This document shows, piece after piece, positions 26,241 through 37,607 of a stretch of 64,000 bases of DNA. The stretch covers positions 4,649,354 through 4,713,353 of the forward strand of contig CM052362.1 of the NCBI GenBank assembly GCA_028551475.1, in the 5' to 3' direction. The stretch comes from Casuarina equisetifolia (Eukaryota > Streptophyta > Magnoliopsida > Fagales > Casuarinaceae). The position numbers were made by a program, and so were the translations under genes. Positions within the stretch are counted from its first letter, which is position 1, and each line of letters starts with the position of its first letter. The notes beneath the pieces are model-generated. The model worked only from the letters and a program-made list of their open reading frames with translations, searched no databases and was not told the DNA's origin.

Positions 26241-27016
26241 CTCCACATTTGGATAAGTGTGCTAAAATAAAAAGTCAGCTAATAGAATTTTCAAGCCTTT
26301 ATGTTAGACCGTAACTCTTAACACGATCCATTTTGTATCTCCTTATCCTTTTTTTTTTCCTAATATTTTATGGGTGATCACCAATTGAAGTTATAAAATA
26401 GATTAATTTTCTTCTTACCCCGGCCAGCCAAAGTCTCCGTCTTGTGTAAAAACATTTACCCCCCCCCCCCCCCCAAAAAAAAAAAAAGCTATAAAAGACC
26501 ATTCTTTTTGAATTTCCAATACTTGGTTTTAAAAAATAAGTTTAAGGGAGATCATAAAGCTTAAAAAGTTCATGCCCAAGAATTTTGAGTAGCAAAAATG
26601 AAGAAATCTTCAAAGGCTCAAAATTACCATAGGTTGAACAAACACACATTATCCATCTAAATCCACAATGATTAATACTAAATTTAAAGATGCAACTATG
26701 AATTTGAATTTAAAGATACAACTGCTTTATATGTGAAGAACACTAGTCATTTAGAGTGAAAAAAAGGTAAGAGAATAAAAAAATAGTTTGTAAAAAAAAG
26801 TTAAGAACACTTATTCTTCTCTATTTTGTTTCAATTTCTTTTGATTTTATAACACTGATGCCTTACTTCTCTTTTCATTAATGGTTGATTTCTTAACATG
26901 CTGCTGCTTTTACTTCTTGAGTGTGATCCAAATTTATCTACCTCATTTATTTTATCTCAACAAAACGAAGTTTCTGAAATCTAGATTCGCCTTATCCATG
27001 CTAGATGGGACACTAA

Positions 27017-27311
27017 GTGCCATTAATTGAGTAAGGTTGTCATTTTCTTTATGAAGTATAGCCTTTTCTAAAGGGAAAAAAAGAAAAGAAAAGATTTCAT
27101 CTTGGGGATTCTCAAGTAGCATCATTCAAGTATAATAGGGCCTTTTTGAGGCCTTAGAGTAGTATAAGTAGTATTAAATTGTTAAAAATGACACATATTA
27201 TCAAAATTTTATAAAAAAACTTTAAAATGAATTTTTTTTTTCTATAAGTTAGTTTACAAAGAGAAATGAAATTTCTTAGCAAGATATTATAAAGCAAGTT
27301 CAAGAAGTGAA
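27017..27311. repeat. Dispersed local repeat X, copy 2
   Basis: Same order of sub-blocks as the copy at 25926, including AGGGCCTTTTTGAGGCCTTAG and the AAATGACACATATTATC block, with scattered substitutions and small indels. Confidence 0.85.
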
Positions 27312-27879
27312 TGGCGTTAGTGGCGTTACCAGAAGGGATGGCCTGAGCTTCAAAGAAGTTAAAATAATAATTTTTACAATATATTGTGGAAATTATTATA
27401 AAAATAAAAAATATGAAGAACAATATGAAGAATAATAAGAAAGTAGTAATTTTTTTTTTGTCTCAAATTATATGGGTGATCATCAATGGAAGTTGTAAAA
27501 TAGATTAATTTTCTCAGTACTCGAGCAGCCAAAGTAAACTTTCCTGTGTAAAAATATTTACCCGAAAAAGAAAAAGGCTAACAAAGACCATTATTTGTAA
27601 AATGTTTACCAAATGTATATATTTATGTTTCCATGTGGTTTTTTTTTTTTTTAACACACGAGGGAAAGAGATTTGAACCCATGACCTATTAGTCAATATT
27701 TGGTTTAAAAAATACCACTAAGTTTTAGCTGAATTGTGGGGTTGACATTTTTTTAATACATTATACTTTTGTATCAATCTAAAGGCATCTAAACTAATTC
27801 AATCTTTCTTGCCACATCCCCTCCTTAGTTGACTAGTCACTAGCCACGCTCTCTCTTACATGGCAGTAGGTAACAAAAC

Positions 27880-28464
27880 TGAGCTTCAGAACGCCGACGA
27901 TCCAAGTCGAATGGTGCCGGGATTGTTCATTTTCAGCTAAAACTGTGAAAATTCATTGTTCTTCTCTTGCGTGACAAATCAAATTGCATGTAGACCAAAA
28001 ATTTGCCGGAATTTTCTTTTCATTGCTTTCTTTTTCCCTAACAAAAAATAACAAAAGATTTTACTTTCTAAATCCAAATAATAATTCTTAGAAACACAAG
28101 GGCACGTATAAAAGGCAGGCATATCTCCTCAGGCCTTTGTAAAAAGTAGAGATATGGCAACTAAATAAAACCATTAATACAGTGATGGGAAATCGATATG
28201 GACAATTTTAACAGTACGAGGCATTGCTTTCCACATTTTTGTCCAAATCTTTTTACCATTAAGCCGCAGAGTTTCTGTTGCCACTCCACCCCAAACAATC
28301 GCTCCAAGCCTTCCATTCCCAATGGGAATCGCAGCAGTCCTGTGCTTCGCCGGCCCAGCAAACTTAAGCTTCAATGGCTTTGGACTGTCACTGTCCTCTG
28401 AACTCGGACTCCAGAGTTCCTTCTCTGCTGGAGGCCGCACCAGTACCCACTCTCCATCCTCCAT
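27880..28464 (-). pseudogene. Third alpha-fucosidase copy reduced to 3' flank plus exon 1
   Basis: The stretch 28257-28464 is a well-preserved GH95 exon 1 (69 codons, MEDGEWVLVRPP to ETLRLN) that still carries its splice donor. It differs from copy 2 at a few residues; HWTDAIPIGN, for example, reads HRTAAIPIGN. Behind it only about 250 bp of intron 1 remain. At about 28004/28005 the sequence switches to DNA homologous to the 3' flank of copy 2 (18880-19045). Exons 2-10, some 5.5 kb, are therefore missing, which fits one internal deletion after a tandem duplication. No enzyme can be made. The promoter-side flank is intact, so a short transcript is possible. Confidence 0.88.
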
Positions 28465-29277
28465 TGCCAAAACAACCAAACCCAGAAAAACCACAACGCC
28501 GACACACCACTCTAACAAGAAGACGAAGAAGAAGAATCAAGAGAGATATTTGGCGCGTAAATCTCTCTGTGGGCACTCTGTGACTTCTCTCTCACAACGT
28601 GAAGGGTAAGAGATGAGAGTAAAGGAGGGGCAGTTGTTCGGTAGGCATGTAGAGGCCCTCTGCCTTGAATTTTCACATGGCGTGAAGTGAATTGCCCGGG
28701 CCCACGCGACACACCATTACCGTAGCTCTGAAAGTAGCTTTTATGATTGGATGCGTCTGAAGTTTGACATCTGTGCATTGCACAGTGCTCGGGAGCGAAA
28801 CAAGACATTGAGATCGTTGTCTTTCATCTTCTTCGTTTTTTCACTGATCTTTTTGCTTTGGACCAAGCAGAAAGGCAGTGAATGGAAAAATATAAAGCAG
28901 ATTAAAAATGCATGGAACAAGAATGAGAATCTTTCTGTGGATGACATCCTGGGAATTCGTTAATGATAAAGTTTTGATAAATGGGAGATTACTGGTTTTG
29001 GACGGATACTTTGTTTCATATCTTTCTGTGATAAATGAATAACTCTATTTTCTTGTACGTGATGATTCTCAGCCATTAATAAGCATTAAATTTGTATCCT
29101 CTAAATATATGAAACAAATCAGTATTGGGATGCTACTTCAATGCGATGCACTTTTTCATATTTCTAAATATCTCTTACTATAAATAATGGTCATTCTTTT
29201 ATATATAAACTTAGAAATTGATAATTAAAATAATTGAATTGACAAAGATTATAAAAGTTTGCATTAAAGATCAAAAT

Positions 29278-29430
29278 ATATATTTTTTTAATATTACACA
29301 ATTTACACATGCAAAATATCAAATCTTAAACTTTATAGTTGAAATCTTATTAATTCATTATTGAGCTAATTGAATAAGCAACTCAAAACATTTGTTACAA
29401 TAAAAAAAAATTCAATTATATAATTGCAAA
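29278..29430. repeat. Insertion (about 153 bp) absent from the sister duplicate
   Basis: The DNA on both sides aligns with about 25765-25795 near copy 2, but this segment is missing there. It begins with a T-run and resembles the other T-run-anchored repeats in the window, which suggests a small mobile repeat that arrived after the duplication. Confidence 0.5.
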
Positions 29431-30158
29431 CAAAAGCTTTGTGCCTTATATAAATCTTGTTGCGAGGTAATTAAAATTGGATCATTCCATGTATACAATC
29501 TTAATAGCAGATAAATCAAATAATTTTGAAACATGATAAAACAAAATATCTCAACATCTGGAATAAGTGTGTTATCTTAACATTCGGATAAGTGTGCTTG
29601 AATGAGAATAATCCGTGAATAAGATTTTCAAGTCTTTGTGTTTGACGGTACATAGATTAATTTTCTCATTACCCGAGCAGCCAAAGTGAAGTCTCCGTGT
29701 TTTCTGTAAAATCATTTACCCAAAAAAAAAAAAAAACGCTAGCAAAGACCATTATTTTTTAAGGTCCAATATTTGGATTAAAACAAAAAAGTTTACTAGT
29801 GATCATAGAACTTAAAAAGTTCAAGCTCAAGAATTTTGAGTAGCACAAACCAGAAAATCTAAAAAATTTCAAAATTATTATAAATTGAACAAACTCACAC
29901 AATCCATCTAAATCCACAAAATTAAGTTATATTCAAATCTTAGAATTGAAAAAAATGATTAATAGTGTGAATAAAAAGTAAGAGAATAGAAAAATAGTTT
30001 TGTACAAAAAGTTGAGAATATTTGTTCTTCTTTATTTCGTTTCAATTTCTTTTAGTTTTATAATACTCGATTCAGATAAAATTCAGATTTATCTGCCTTA
30101 TTTATTTTAAAGTTTCTGAAATCTGGATTCGCTGTGTCCAAGCCAGACGGGACACCTG

Positions 30159-30482
30159 GTGCCATTAATTGAGGAAGGGTGTCATTTTCTTTACAGCATA
30201 TTACAGCCCTTTCTAAAGGGGAAAAAAGAAGAAGATTTCATCGGAGATTTTCAAGAAGCATCATTCGGGTGTGATAGGGCCTCTTTGAGCGGTTTCGTAT
30301 GGCCTTGGAGCAGTATTAGCACTATTAGCAGTATTAAAAAATTGTTCAAAATGGCAAATATAGTCTAAATTTATTAAAAAAATATATTTAAAAGGATTTT
30401 TTTTTGTGGGTATAAGTTAGTTTACAAGAGAAATGAACTTGCTAAGCAAGATAATAGAAATCAAGTTCAAGAAGTGGCACTT
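30159..30482. repeat. Dispersed local repeat X, copy 3
   Basis: Homologous to 25926-26240 and 27017-27311, with small insertions (for example extra bases around 30290-30330). Confidence 0.85.
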
Positions 30483-32147
30483 CTTATATATATAAAAATG
30501 GATATATTACTATAGTAATGAAAGTTGTAACCAAAATTAATTATAAATAATATATTAAAAAATAATGTGATTTTACAAATATGATATTAGAGTTTAAGGT
30601 TGATGGAATACTTAAAGGCTTGACTTAAAAGATTGTTTAAAAGTTGAAGAACTTTTCTTTGTTTAAATTGTACATTAAGAATTTTATCTTTTAATGTAAG
30701 ACTCTTATTATACTACAATCTTCATAGACATTGAGTTTCATTGAGCCCAAGGTCACATGAAATGAAATAATTTTATTATATATTATAATTTATGTTAGAA
30801 AGTTTAAAATTTAACTCAAAGGTTGAATAATTCTATATATATATTAAAACTTTATATTATAGATTTTATCTTTTCATATGAAACCCTTGTCTTGTATAAA
30901 AGGTTTAAGAAATAACACGATTGTATATGTAAGAAGTTATATTATCCCATTAACAAACTCTAGAACTCATATTGATTCTAAAAAAGCCTAATAAAAACAT
31001 ACATAAAGTATCTCTCATGCCCTAAATTTTATCTAAGAAACATATTTAAAATAAAATAAAATTTTCCTCCTAATAAGCCGATTTAAACAAACAAATAAAT
31101 GTTCCTAACAAAGATGATTTCTGAAAAACAAATCAGTCTCTTATTAATCCCAGAAGTTGCGTCCTTGTGGATATTTGAACTTGATAAGGGATTGCTCTAG
31201 AATGGGCCAGGACCTGTAGAAGCATCTGAGTTCAGATTCTTTCGAGTGCCCATGGGTACCCAACATGTAAAATATGTATCCTTTTGAAAAAGAGCCTCCT
31301 TGATTAATGAGAACTCTTTGGTTAGTAGGGGTCCCAAAGAAACTACCAAGAATAACACTCCATGAGTTCTTGTTATTTATTATGAAGAAAATGAGCTTCA
31401 TATACACTTCATGGTTACAGGCATATGTTTTGTTTACACACGGAGCCTCTTTGCACATTAAGAAGTTAATGATTCCAGATTGTGTATAGGTTTACTAATT
31501 TTTGAAAACCATTTGCAAGTGCCCGATACGCATATCATGTATATCATAGTCTCCTTTGGCATTTGTTAAACTAAACCATGTCCTAAGATTTTTGTAAAAT
31601 CCAATTTAAGAAAGTCTAGATACCAGTGAGACTTCAAGTCTTAATTTAACATCAATAAACCATAACAGAAAGGGAAAAAATGATTTAACATAAAACTAAA
31701 CTGTCAATATTAGGTTTTATTGACATTTTTTTTTTAATGTTAGATGTGAGCATTCAAACTTCCACACTTAGATGTCAAATCTAAGACTAAGAGATCTTAA
31801 GCAGTACTCACTCTAAAATGAATTAAACATTTATCTTTTCTATTGAGAAGTCGTCTTGAATCTTATATAAGATACAAACACTAAACACATCCAATTCCAC
31901 CATGTTCAACTATCTAAGTAGTATGCAGTAAAGCCACTATCAGATTTATCATAGCTACATAAAACCTTTTAGGAATGAAGCTTGGGCATAACTAGGATAA
32001 TTACACAATTTAGATTCAGTTTTTCTTACATATTTTTTCTGATCTTAACTTTGCATGACATAATGGAATCGGCTGCCATATGCATGCAAGTTCGTGCTAA
32101 AACATAAACATAACTTATCAACGGTAGCCTGATAAGAACAGTGTCTC

Positions 32148-33728
32148 TCAAAGGCTCAGTTTACCAGGAATCAGGGGCAAATCAACCTCATCACACCACT
32201 CCACACATCTGGTCTCGAAATACGAACTCTTTACCTTGTTGGGCAAGTAACTCAACCAAATCTGCCCTCCTATCCTCCACTTCAACACACTACCTTCCAT
32301 CTCTTTGCTCAACCTCCAACATACGCCTTCTTCGTATTCATCTCCGGCGAAAACCAACCCGCCGGTTCTCGTAAACGGCCTAGTCGACCCGGTGTACCGG
32401 TTCTGAAAACCGTGAGCTTGTTTACCACCGGCAACTGGGTTCCACGTCGCAACTTCTTCGCCGGTCACGCCGTCGTGTAAAATGGCATCGAAGATTGCTG
32501 CGTTTCCCTCCGTGTCCTGGTCCTTCCTCCACATCCTCGTCCTCGTCTTTGTCGAGGTCCTCGCCGTGGCTTTCACCCTCGGAGACTTCGATTTTCCAAA
32601 GTTACCTTTCACTATCTTCTGCGTTTCCACTTCTCTCTCGCCATTGCACGTCGATCGGCCCAAGCTCACTCCGGCCACGTATGTCGCCCCGACTTCCGGC
32701 CCCACCCATACCCGAACCCGGGAGGGGAAGTGCTTCTCGTCGGCGTAGTCCGCGTCGTCGTTGTCGTTGAACCCCAGTCTTGCCACGTGGATGCGTATGT
32801 TGTCCAGACGTGCGTTCACCTGAAGAAACCCGTCGTAGAATGCGACCGAATATTCCAACTGAATAACGGCTTCCAACTGTTGGTGCGCCAGGGTGTATCT
32901 TAGCACGGATTCCTTCGCGTCGATAACAGGAAAGCGAGACTTCTGAACGTCGGAACGCGTGAGTTTCATCCCCAACACCGGCGAGTAACCTTTCAACACC
33001 CAGAACCCATGAGCCTCGGTGGCATAAGAGACTCCGACGTTCTGAGCTGGTGTTAACATCTGTAATCCCACTCGCATCTCTTTTAAAATCAAACATTTTG
33101 CTAACATGTACCCAAGTGTGCGCATGAAGCACAGCTCGGCGTCCACACCCACCGTGACTAAAAATGTTCGCAGAACCGGAGCGTGCGTGCACGATAAGGC
33201 GGCGATGTTTGGAGCCAACCAGGAATTGAAGTAAACCGAGCCGACTTCGGTGGTCGCTTCGCATGCGCACAGACAGAACAGGTGCGTGAGGAAGACGAGG
33301 TTGAAGAAGCCCGATAAGGACTCCGGCGAGTGGGAATCCATTATCCAGGAAACCGGGTCGGGTTTCAGCTTCTGGAGCCGTGACCTCGGGCATGTGGTGT
33401 CTTGCGCCGTGGGAGAGCGGGAGATGATCTGTTGGAGAAGCTGCAGTAAGAATGGGAGGAAGGGCTTCGGTGAAGAGAGAGGACACGCGTCGGAAACCCA
33501 GAGGGTTGTTTGGTTGTTCTCGGAGTGGAAGCCCTGCAAGCATACAGTGAAGGTTACCAAAGCGTCGGTGTCAGACTCGGAGTTGCGCTCGGCCATGAGC
33601 TGGATCGACCGAGTCGAACCATCGGAACTCGGCCCGGACCTGGCGAGTTCAAGGAAGGATGAAGACTCAGACTTGCCCCACTCCTCCGAGTTCTGGAGCT
33701 CGCACATCCACGACCAAATATCCAACAT
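32148..33728 (-). CDS. Plant protein of unknown function, intronless
   Basis: A single uninterrupted frame encodes 526 aa, and its GC-rich codons stand out from the AT-rich surroundings. I do not recognise a named domain. Visible features are a Ser-rich acidic N-terminus (about 10-50), a hydrophobic, Cys-containing stretch near residues 137-153 (FFNLVFLTHLFCLCAC), a Cys/Trp-containing central block with YFNSWLAP and a charged Lys/Arg/Thr-rich segment at about 385-415. The C-terminus is aromatic and Cys-containing (YFETRCVEWCDEVDLP). The long body reads as a folded, conserved protein rather than chance sequence. The first ATG (33726-33728) is used; Met8 is an alternative. It could be membrane-anchored by the hydrophobic stretch, but that is only inference. 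No neighbour suggests a function. Confidence 0.8.
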   Translation of the reverse strand: MLDIWSWMCELQNSEEWGKSESSSFLELARSGPSSDGSTRSIQLMAERNSESDTDALVTFTVCLQGFHSENNQTTLWVSDACPLSSPKPFLPFLLQLLQQIISRSPTAQDTTCPRSRLQKLKPDPVSWIMDSHSPESLSGFFNLVFLTHLFCLCACEATTEVGSVYFNSWLAPNIAALSCTHAPVLRTFLVTVGVDAELCFMRTLGYMLAKCLILKEMRVGLQMLTPAQNVGVSYATEAHGFWVLKGYSPVLGMKLTRSDVQKSRFPVIDAKESVLRYTLAHQQLEAVIQLEYSVAFYDGFLQVNARLDNIRIHVARLGFNDNDDADYADEKHFPSRVRVWVGPEVGATYVAGVSLGRSTCNGEREVETQKIVKGNFGKSKSPRVKATARTSTKTRTRMWRKDQDTEGNAAIFDAILHDGVTGEEVATWNPVAGGKQAHGFQNRYTGSTRPFTRTGGLVFAGDEYEEGVCWRLSKEMEGSVLKWRIGGQIWLSYLPNKVKSSYFETRCVEWCDEVDLPLIPGKLSL

Positions 33729-35414
33729 TGTGTTTGGTTAGAGGTCCTGGTTTGCTGTTTGGACGATAGGAAAATATGAAGAGATAAGAGTGTAGATTCC
33801 TGGAGTTTTAAGGACAGAACGAGTGATGCTAAGTTTGCCAACTTGGAATCAACAAGAACCACGCATGAGGTAAGGTTGTAACACGGTGCTGGAACTAATG
33901 GTTCTAAGTGTGTGTTTGTGTTCGATTTGGAGTTTTTCGTTTCTGGCTTGTATTAATGAGTGTCAGTTTTCTCTCACTTTCTTGGTCAGATTAATCTAAT
34001 TTTCTTGCTTGAAACATCGATGGAAAATGTTTGCATGGACTGTGGCAACCGGGAACGTCGATGTTTGGTTTTTTATGGGGCCTGGAGGCCTACACGTGTA
34101 ACATGATGCTGGCCACCTTGCATGTCCAATTCTGAATCACGAAAAGGGGATGAGGAAGAAAAATGAAGGATTGTTTCAGCTGTATATGAAATCTCGTTTT
34201 GCTGATCAGCTACTTTTCGTTCACTAACATGAGAAGATTAAGTGTAAGTCACTTGCAGAAATGTAGAATCATTGTAATGGGTTTTGCTAAGTTTTAATTT
34301 TCCAAAAGAAAAACCATTTCATCTCTTGATGTAATTTGGTGAAGAAAAATGTTGGAGATGAAAATTTTAAATTAGAAAAATATTATTTTTGGGTAATTTT
34401 TAAATATAAAAATATCTTATTAACTCAAGAGCTAATTTTTAAGTTAAATTTTAGATCTATTTGTAATATAATATCAAAGTCATGGTTAATTTGTTCCATA
34501 TTTCATCTTATTCAACTTTGAATCTAAGGTGTGTTTCATACATAGAAAGTATTTGGAAATGAAAACTCCATATTGACAAGATCTAATATTTTAATAATAA
34601 TTTAATATAAAAAATATTTTGAGTTAGACTCTAGGCATATTTCTAAGAGAGAACAAGAATATAAAATACGTTTTGTTTTTGTTTATAAACTAAGTGATCA
34701 CAAAAATATGAAATATGGCTGTTGAAGTATTTTCATTTCTTCAAACACCACAACAACAATTTCTAAATACAAAAGCATTTAACCATCTATCTCATACTCT
34801 TTCATCTCCAAAGCTGAAAATTCTAAAACTTTAAACATAAACTCGAACTAAAATTTTCCTTATACTCGATCATCTTTCTCTCATGCCAAAAGCTGTGGGT
34901 TAAAGATTTTGGAACTCAATAAAAGATTTTAAGTCGATAAGCGTCTGATTTAATTGGAAGTAAATTGAGTGTGTGTATTAAAAAGAAAAAGTTATTAAAA
35001 ATATATAATATACTCGTGAAACAGTAGTGTTGAAGTACGTTGGGACTTTAGAGCTGCATATGTCTTGCTATACGTGTACCAACAAGTGCCACATACAAAC
35101 TTCTACTTTCCTTAGGCAGTCTACGTTCATGCAATTAATGTAACGATAAGAGTTGCGAATGAAAGTATGCCACAACGCTTAAAATCTGACCAAGTGAAAC
35201 CAAGCTAAACAACACAAGGTTGCTTCACCAATCTGTCCATTTCGATCTCCATGGCGGCATGGAATGAAGGAATTGAACCTCTAAATTGGGCTGGTTTAAC
35301 CAGAAATGGCCCATGGGCAGGTTGTCGATTCTGGAAGCTTGAAGCAATGTAATAGGGTCCAAAGCCCAGTTCTATTTGAGAGGGTTTGGCTGTTGGTCGA
35401 TGCTTTGAAGAAAA
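33729..35414. other. Divergent intergenic region
   Basis: This lies between the minus-strand unknown-function gene and the plus-strand LYR gene, so it holds both promoters. It is AT-rich in the middle (34300-35000). Open frames near 33554-33862 and 35205-35639 on the minus strand are shadows of the flanking genes. Confidence 0.6.
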
Positions 35415-35768
35415 ATGGAGAAAACGCTGAGAATCTACGGCGAGGTCCTGAGGCTGGTGAGGCGGTTGCCAAAGGACACCAGGCCTTACTACGCCAAGTA
35501 CGCCCGCGAGAACTTTGTTAACTACAGGGAGGTTGACACCCACGATCCCAAGGCCCTCGAAGAGCTCTTCCATCGCGCTTACAACCACTCCATCTGGGTC
35601 CTCGGCAAGGTCGTCAATCCTCCCACTTCTTTCATACATGGCTTCGAACTTTTATGTTTTCGGTTTATATGTGGTTTGCTTTGTTGATCCATCTGGGTCT
35701 TCTTGTTGATACAGTATTCGGTGGATGAATCGACGGCGAATAAGCTGAAGGAGATCTGTTACGGGTAG
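35415..35768 (+). CDS. LYR motif-containing protein (LYRM9/At3g19508-like)
   Basis: Two exons (35415-35609 and 35715-35768) encode 82 aa. The intron has GT-AG ends and lies between codons, giving VLGK|YSVDES. The protein has the small, basic, all-helical form of the LYR (Complex1_LYR) superfamily. An N-terminal LRIYGEVLRLV helix (residues 5-15) carries the motif, followed by YYAKYARENFVNYREV. Length and sequence match plant At3g19508-type proteins. LYR proteins are mostly mitochondrial accessory factors that bind acyl carrier protein and help assemble Fe-S or respiratory complexes; the partner of this member is not known to me. The ATG at 35415 begins the conserved MEKTLRIYG start. The stop codon follows KEICYG. 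Confidence 0.9.
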
Positions 35769-37024
35769 TGGGAACTCATATGTCCACCAACTGCTTGATT
35801 CTATTCCTCAAAGTACTGACTTTCTCAGTTTTGCAAATTTCTCTTCGTATGCCTTCTGACAAGGGGAAGCGTTTCTGTTGCATAGTTTTCTTCCCAGTGC
35901 ATGCGTTTCAAGCAAACTGATAACTTGGCAACGTAGTTCATGGGATATTGAACTGTTATGGCTCTGCCTCATATGTTTTACTGCAATACTGGCTTTGAAT
36001 GTTCTTCAATAATAACCCTGATTTACTTAAACAAGTTTTCTCTGGTTGTCAAGGCAACGAGTCTTAAGTTTTGAATTCTTTTACTTTCTTAAGTTGCTAA
36101 GTCTCTACTCATGAAACCATGAGATTGGCGATCCTCCATAACTGGTTGAGTTTTTCCTGGTCTCCTTGAATGTACACTAACTCCATTACATGGGGAAAAT
36201 TTTGTTGCTTTCGGAGCTACATTCTCATTCTCTGCCGCCCCCAACCCCTCCTTTCTCACCTGGCCATGAATCGTCCAAAAAACAATGGCCGATTGTTTGC
36301 AATGTTAAGAATAGCCATCGTTTCAGGTATCTTGTTATTTTTAATTGATTAGTGTTAAAAGGGGAGTTGGATTTTCGTTAACATGGTATTAGAGTGAATT
36401 CAAATATAATATCTCGTCACTAATTCAATTCATATGGTTTTACCACATCATCTTATCACATGTAGACTAAACTTGGATTTTCATGATTTTTCCATTCTTA
36501 AAGCCAAAAAAATTAGTTTTTTTTTCGTTCAATTATTATTCTAAATCATGTTTTCTTATGTGAGATTTTCGTATTCTACATTTTTGCCCAAGTGAATATA
36601 TTTTAGGTTCAGAGTTAAATAGGATAAAATGAACACTCTTTAAGGTAATTTTAAAATTCAAAATTGATAGGAGACAGTGCTGGTTGATTAATTTAACTCT
36701 TCCCCTCTACATACTTCGCCGTTTCACTTCCCGAGGAACTGCATCAAGACAACATTAAAAGCACGTTTTAGTTCGCTCCTTTTTCTTGAACCCTAGTTGT
36801 TATCGCCCATCCTTCTGCACCATTGCCAAAAGATAATATATTATCATGAAGTAGTTGATTGTAAAATATTATTTTAAAACACTTTTTTTTCCCTGTATTT
36901 TCCGCTGTTTGGTGGCTTAGATAACTGTTTTTTTTTAATATTTGAAGAAAAAAGGGGAGGGAAGTGAATGGTAATTGTGGTAATGAACAGGGAACCGGTC
37001 CTTTTATTTTAGGCATCGAAGGGC

Positions 37025-37273
37025 TCAAAGGGAGGGACATGCATCAGTGACGGAGCCAACGACCAACGAGGTGTCGGGAGACGCAGCTTGCGACGAAGCA
37101 AATGTCGGGGGAACCCTCGGTTGTCGTGCTTTCTTAACCACGTACATTTTCCCCACGTGTCTCTGTAGAAAACGGAAGTTAGAACCGGCCAAACTATTTC
37201 TGCATGCCTGAGTCAACGTGGCCGGAGAAACGGCAGCCTTGTGCCTTTCCACGTAACATCTGTTCTCTAACAT
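37025..37273 (-). other. Unassigned 82-codon ORF in a GC-richer island
   Basis: An ATG-started frame with a basic, Ser/Ala/Val-rich composition (for example MYVVKKARQPRVPPTF). It has no recognised family, and the surroundings are very AT-rich. It may be a fragment of an unknown gene or chance, so it is listed with low confidence. Confidence 0.2.
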
Positions 37274-37569
37274 CTCAACATTCCAAAATAAAATAAAATA
37301 AAATAAAATTAATCGTTAAAAATTATGATCATTGGATATAAAGATATTTAGAATGCCCGACCTAATAATTAGTTTAAGGGTTAATTTTTTTTTAAAATTT
37401 TTTTCTTCTTATACATTCGCTTTTGTATATAGAGTGACATTAAGTTTAAAATTATACGAGGTAAAGAAGAATTAACATGAACTTTGATACGACTTAAAAA
37501 GTTAAAAATATTTAATTTAAAAATTAGTTTAAGGATTAGAGAATTTTTATTTTTTAAAAAATTTACTTT

Positions 37570-37571
<2 letters not shown>

Positions 37572-37604
<33 letters not shown>
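37572..37604. repeat. (AT)n microsatellite
   Basis: An uninterrupted alternating AT tract of about 33 bases. Confidence 0.95.

Positions 37605-37607
<3 letters not shown>

Larger units (their letters stand above)
25028..27879. other. Upstream region of fucosidase copy 2 with duplicated blocks
   Basis: This contains the copy 2 promoter and leader (homologous to 28519-29150 beside the broken copy) and then a mosaic of repeated blocks. The block called X here occurs at 25926-26240 and 27017-27311. A different block occurs near 26380-26530, 27470-27720 and 29650-29780. A C-run then A-run lies at about 26459-26486. No coding frame is supported. Confidence 0.6.
28465..32147. other. AT-rich intergenic region upstream of the fucosidase remnant
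   Basis: From 28465 to about 29560 this follows the copy 2 upstream region (24971-25920), with an extra insertion at 29278-29430. A further X copy lies at 30159-30482. From 30480 to 32147 it is AT-rich, with no coding frame I can support. A T-run-anchored repeat lies at 31725-31810. Confidence 0.6.

Noticed and set aside
27631..27720. T-run followed by GAGATTTGAACCCATGACC, reminiscent of a tRNA T-loop
   Set aside because: No acceptor or anticodon stem can be paired around it. It is more likely part of a dispersed repeat, so no tRNA is called.
31144..31458. 104-codon minus-strand frame, possible transposon relic
   Set aside because: I compared it mentally with LINE and gypsy proteins and saw no catalytic motif.
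32602..33543. 313-codon minus-strand frame overlapping the 526-aa gene
   Set aside because: Same strand but a different frame within the longer gene. The composition is arbitrary (Arg/Gly/Pro-rich from GC-rich third positions), so it is a shadow.
35205..35639. 144-codon minus-strand frame over the LYR gene
   Set aside because: Antisense shadow. The plus-strand frame has the LYR family sequence and correct splicing.
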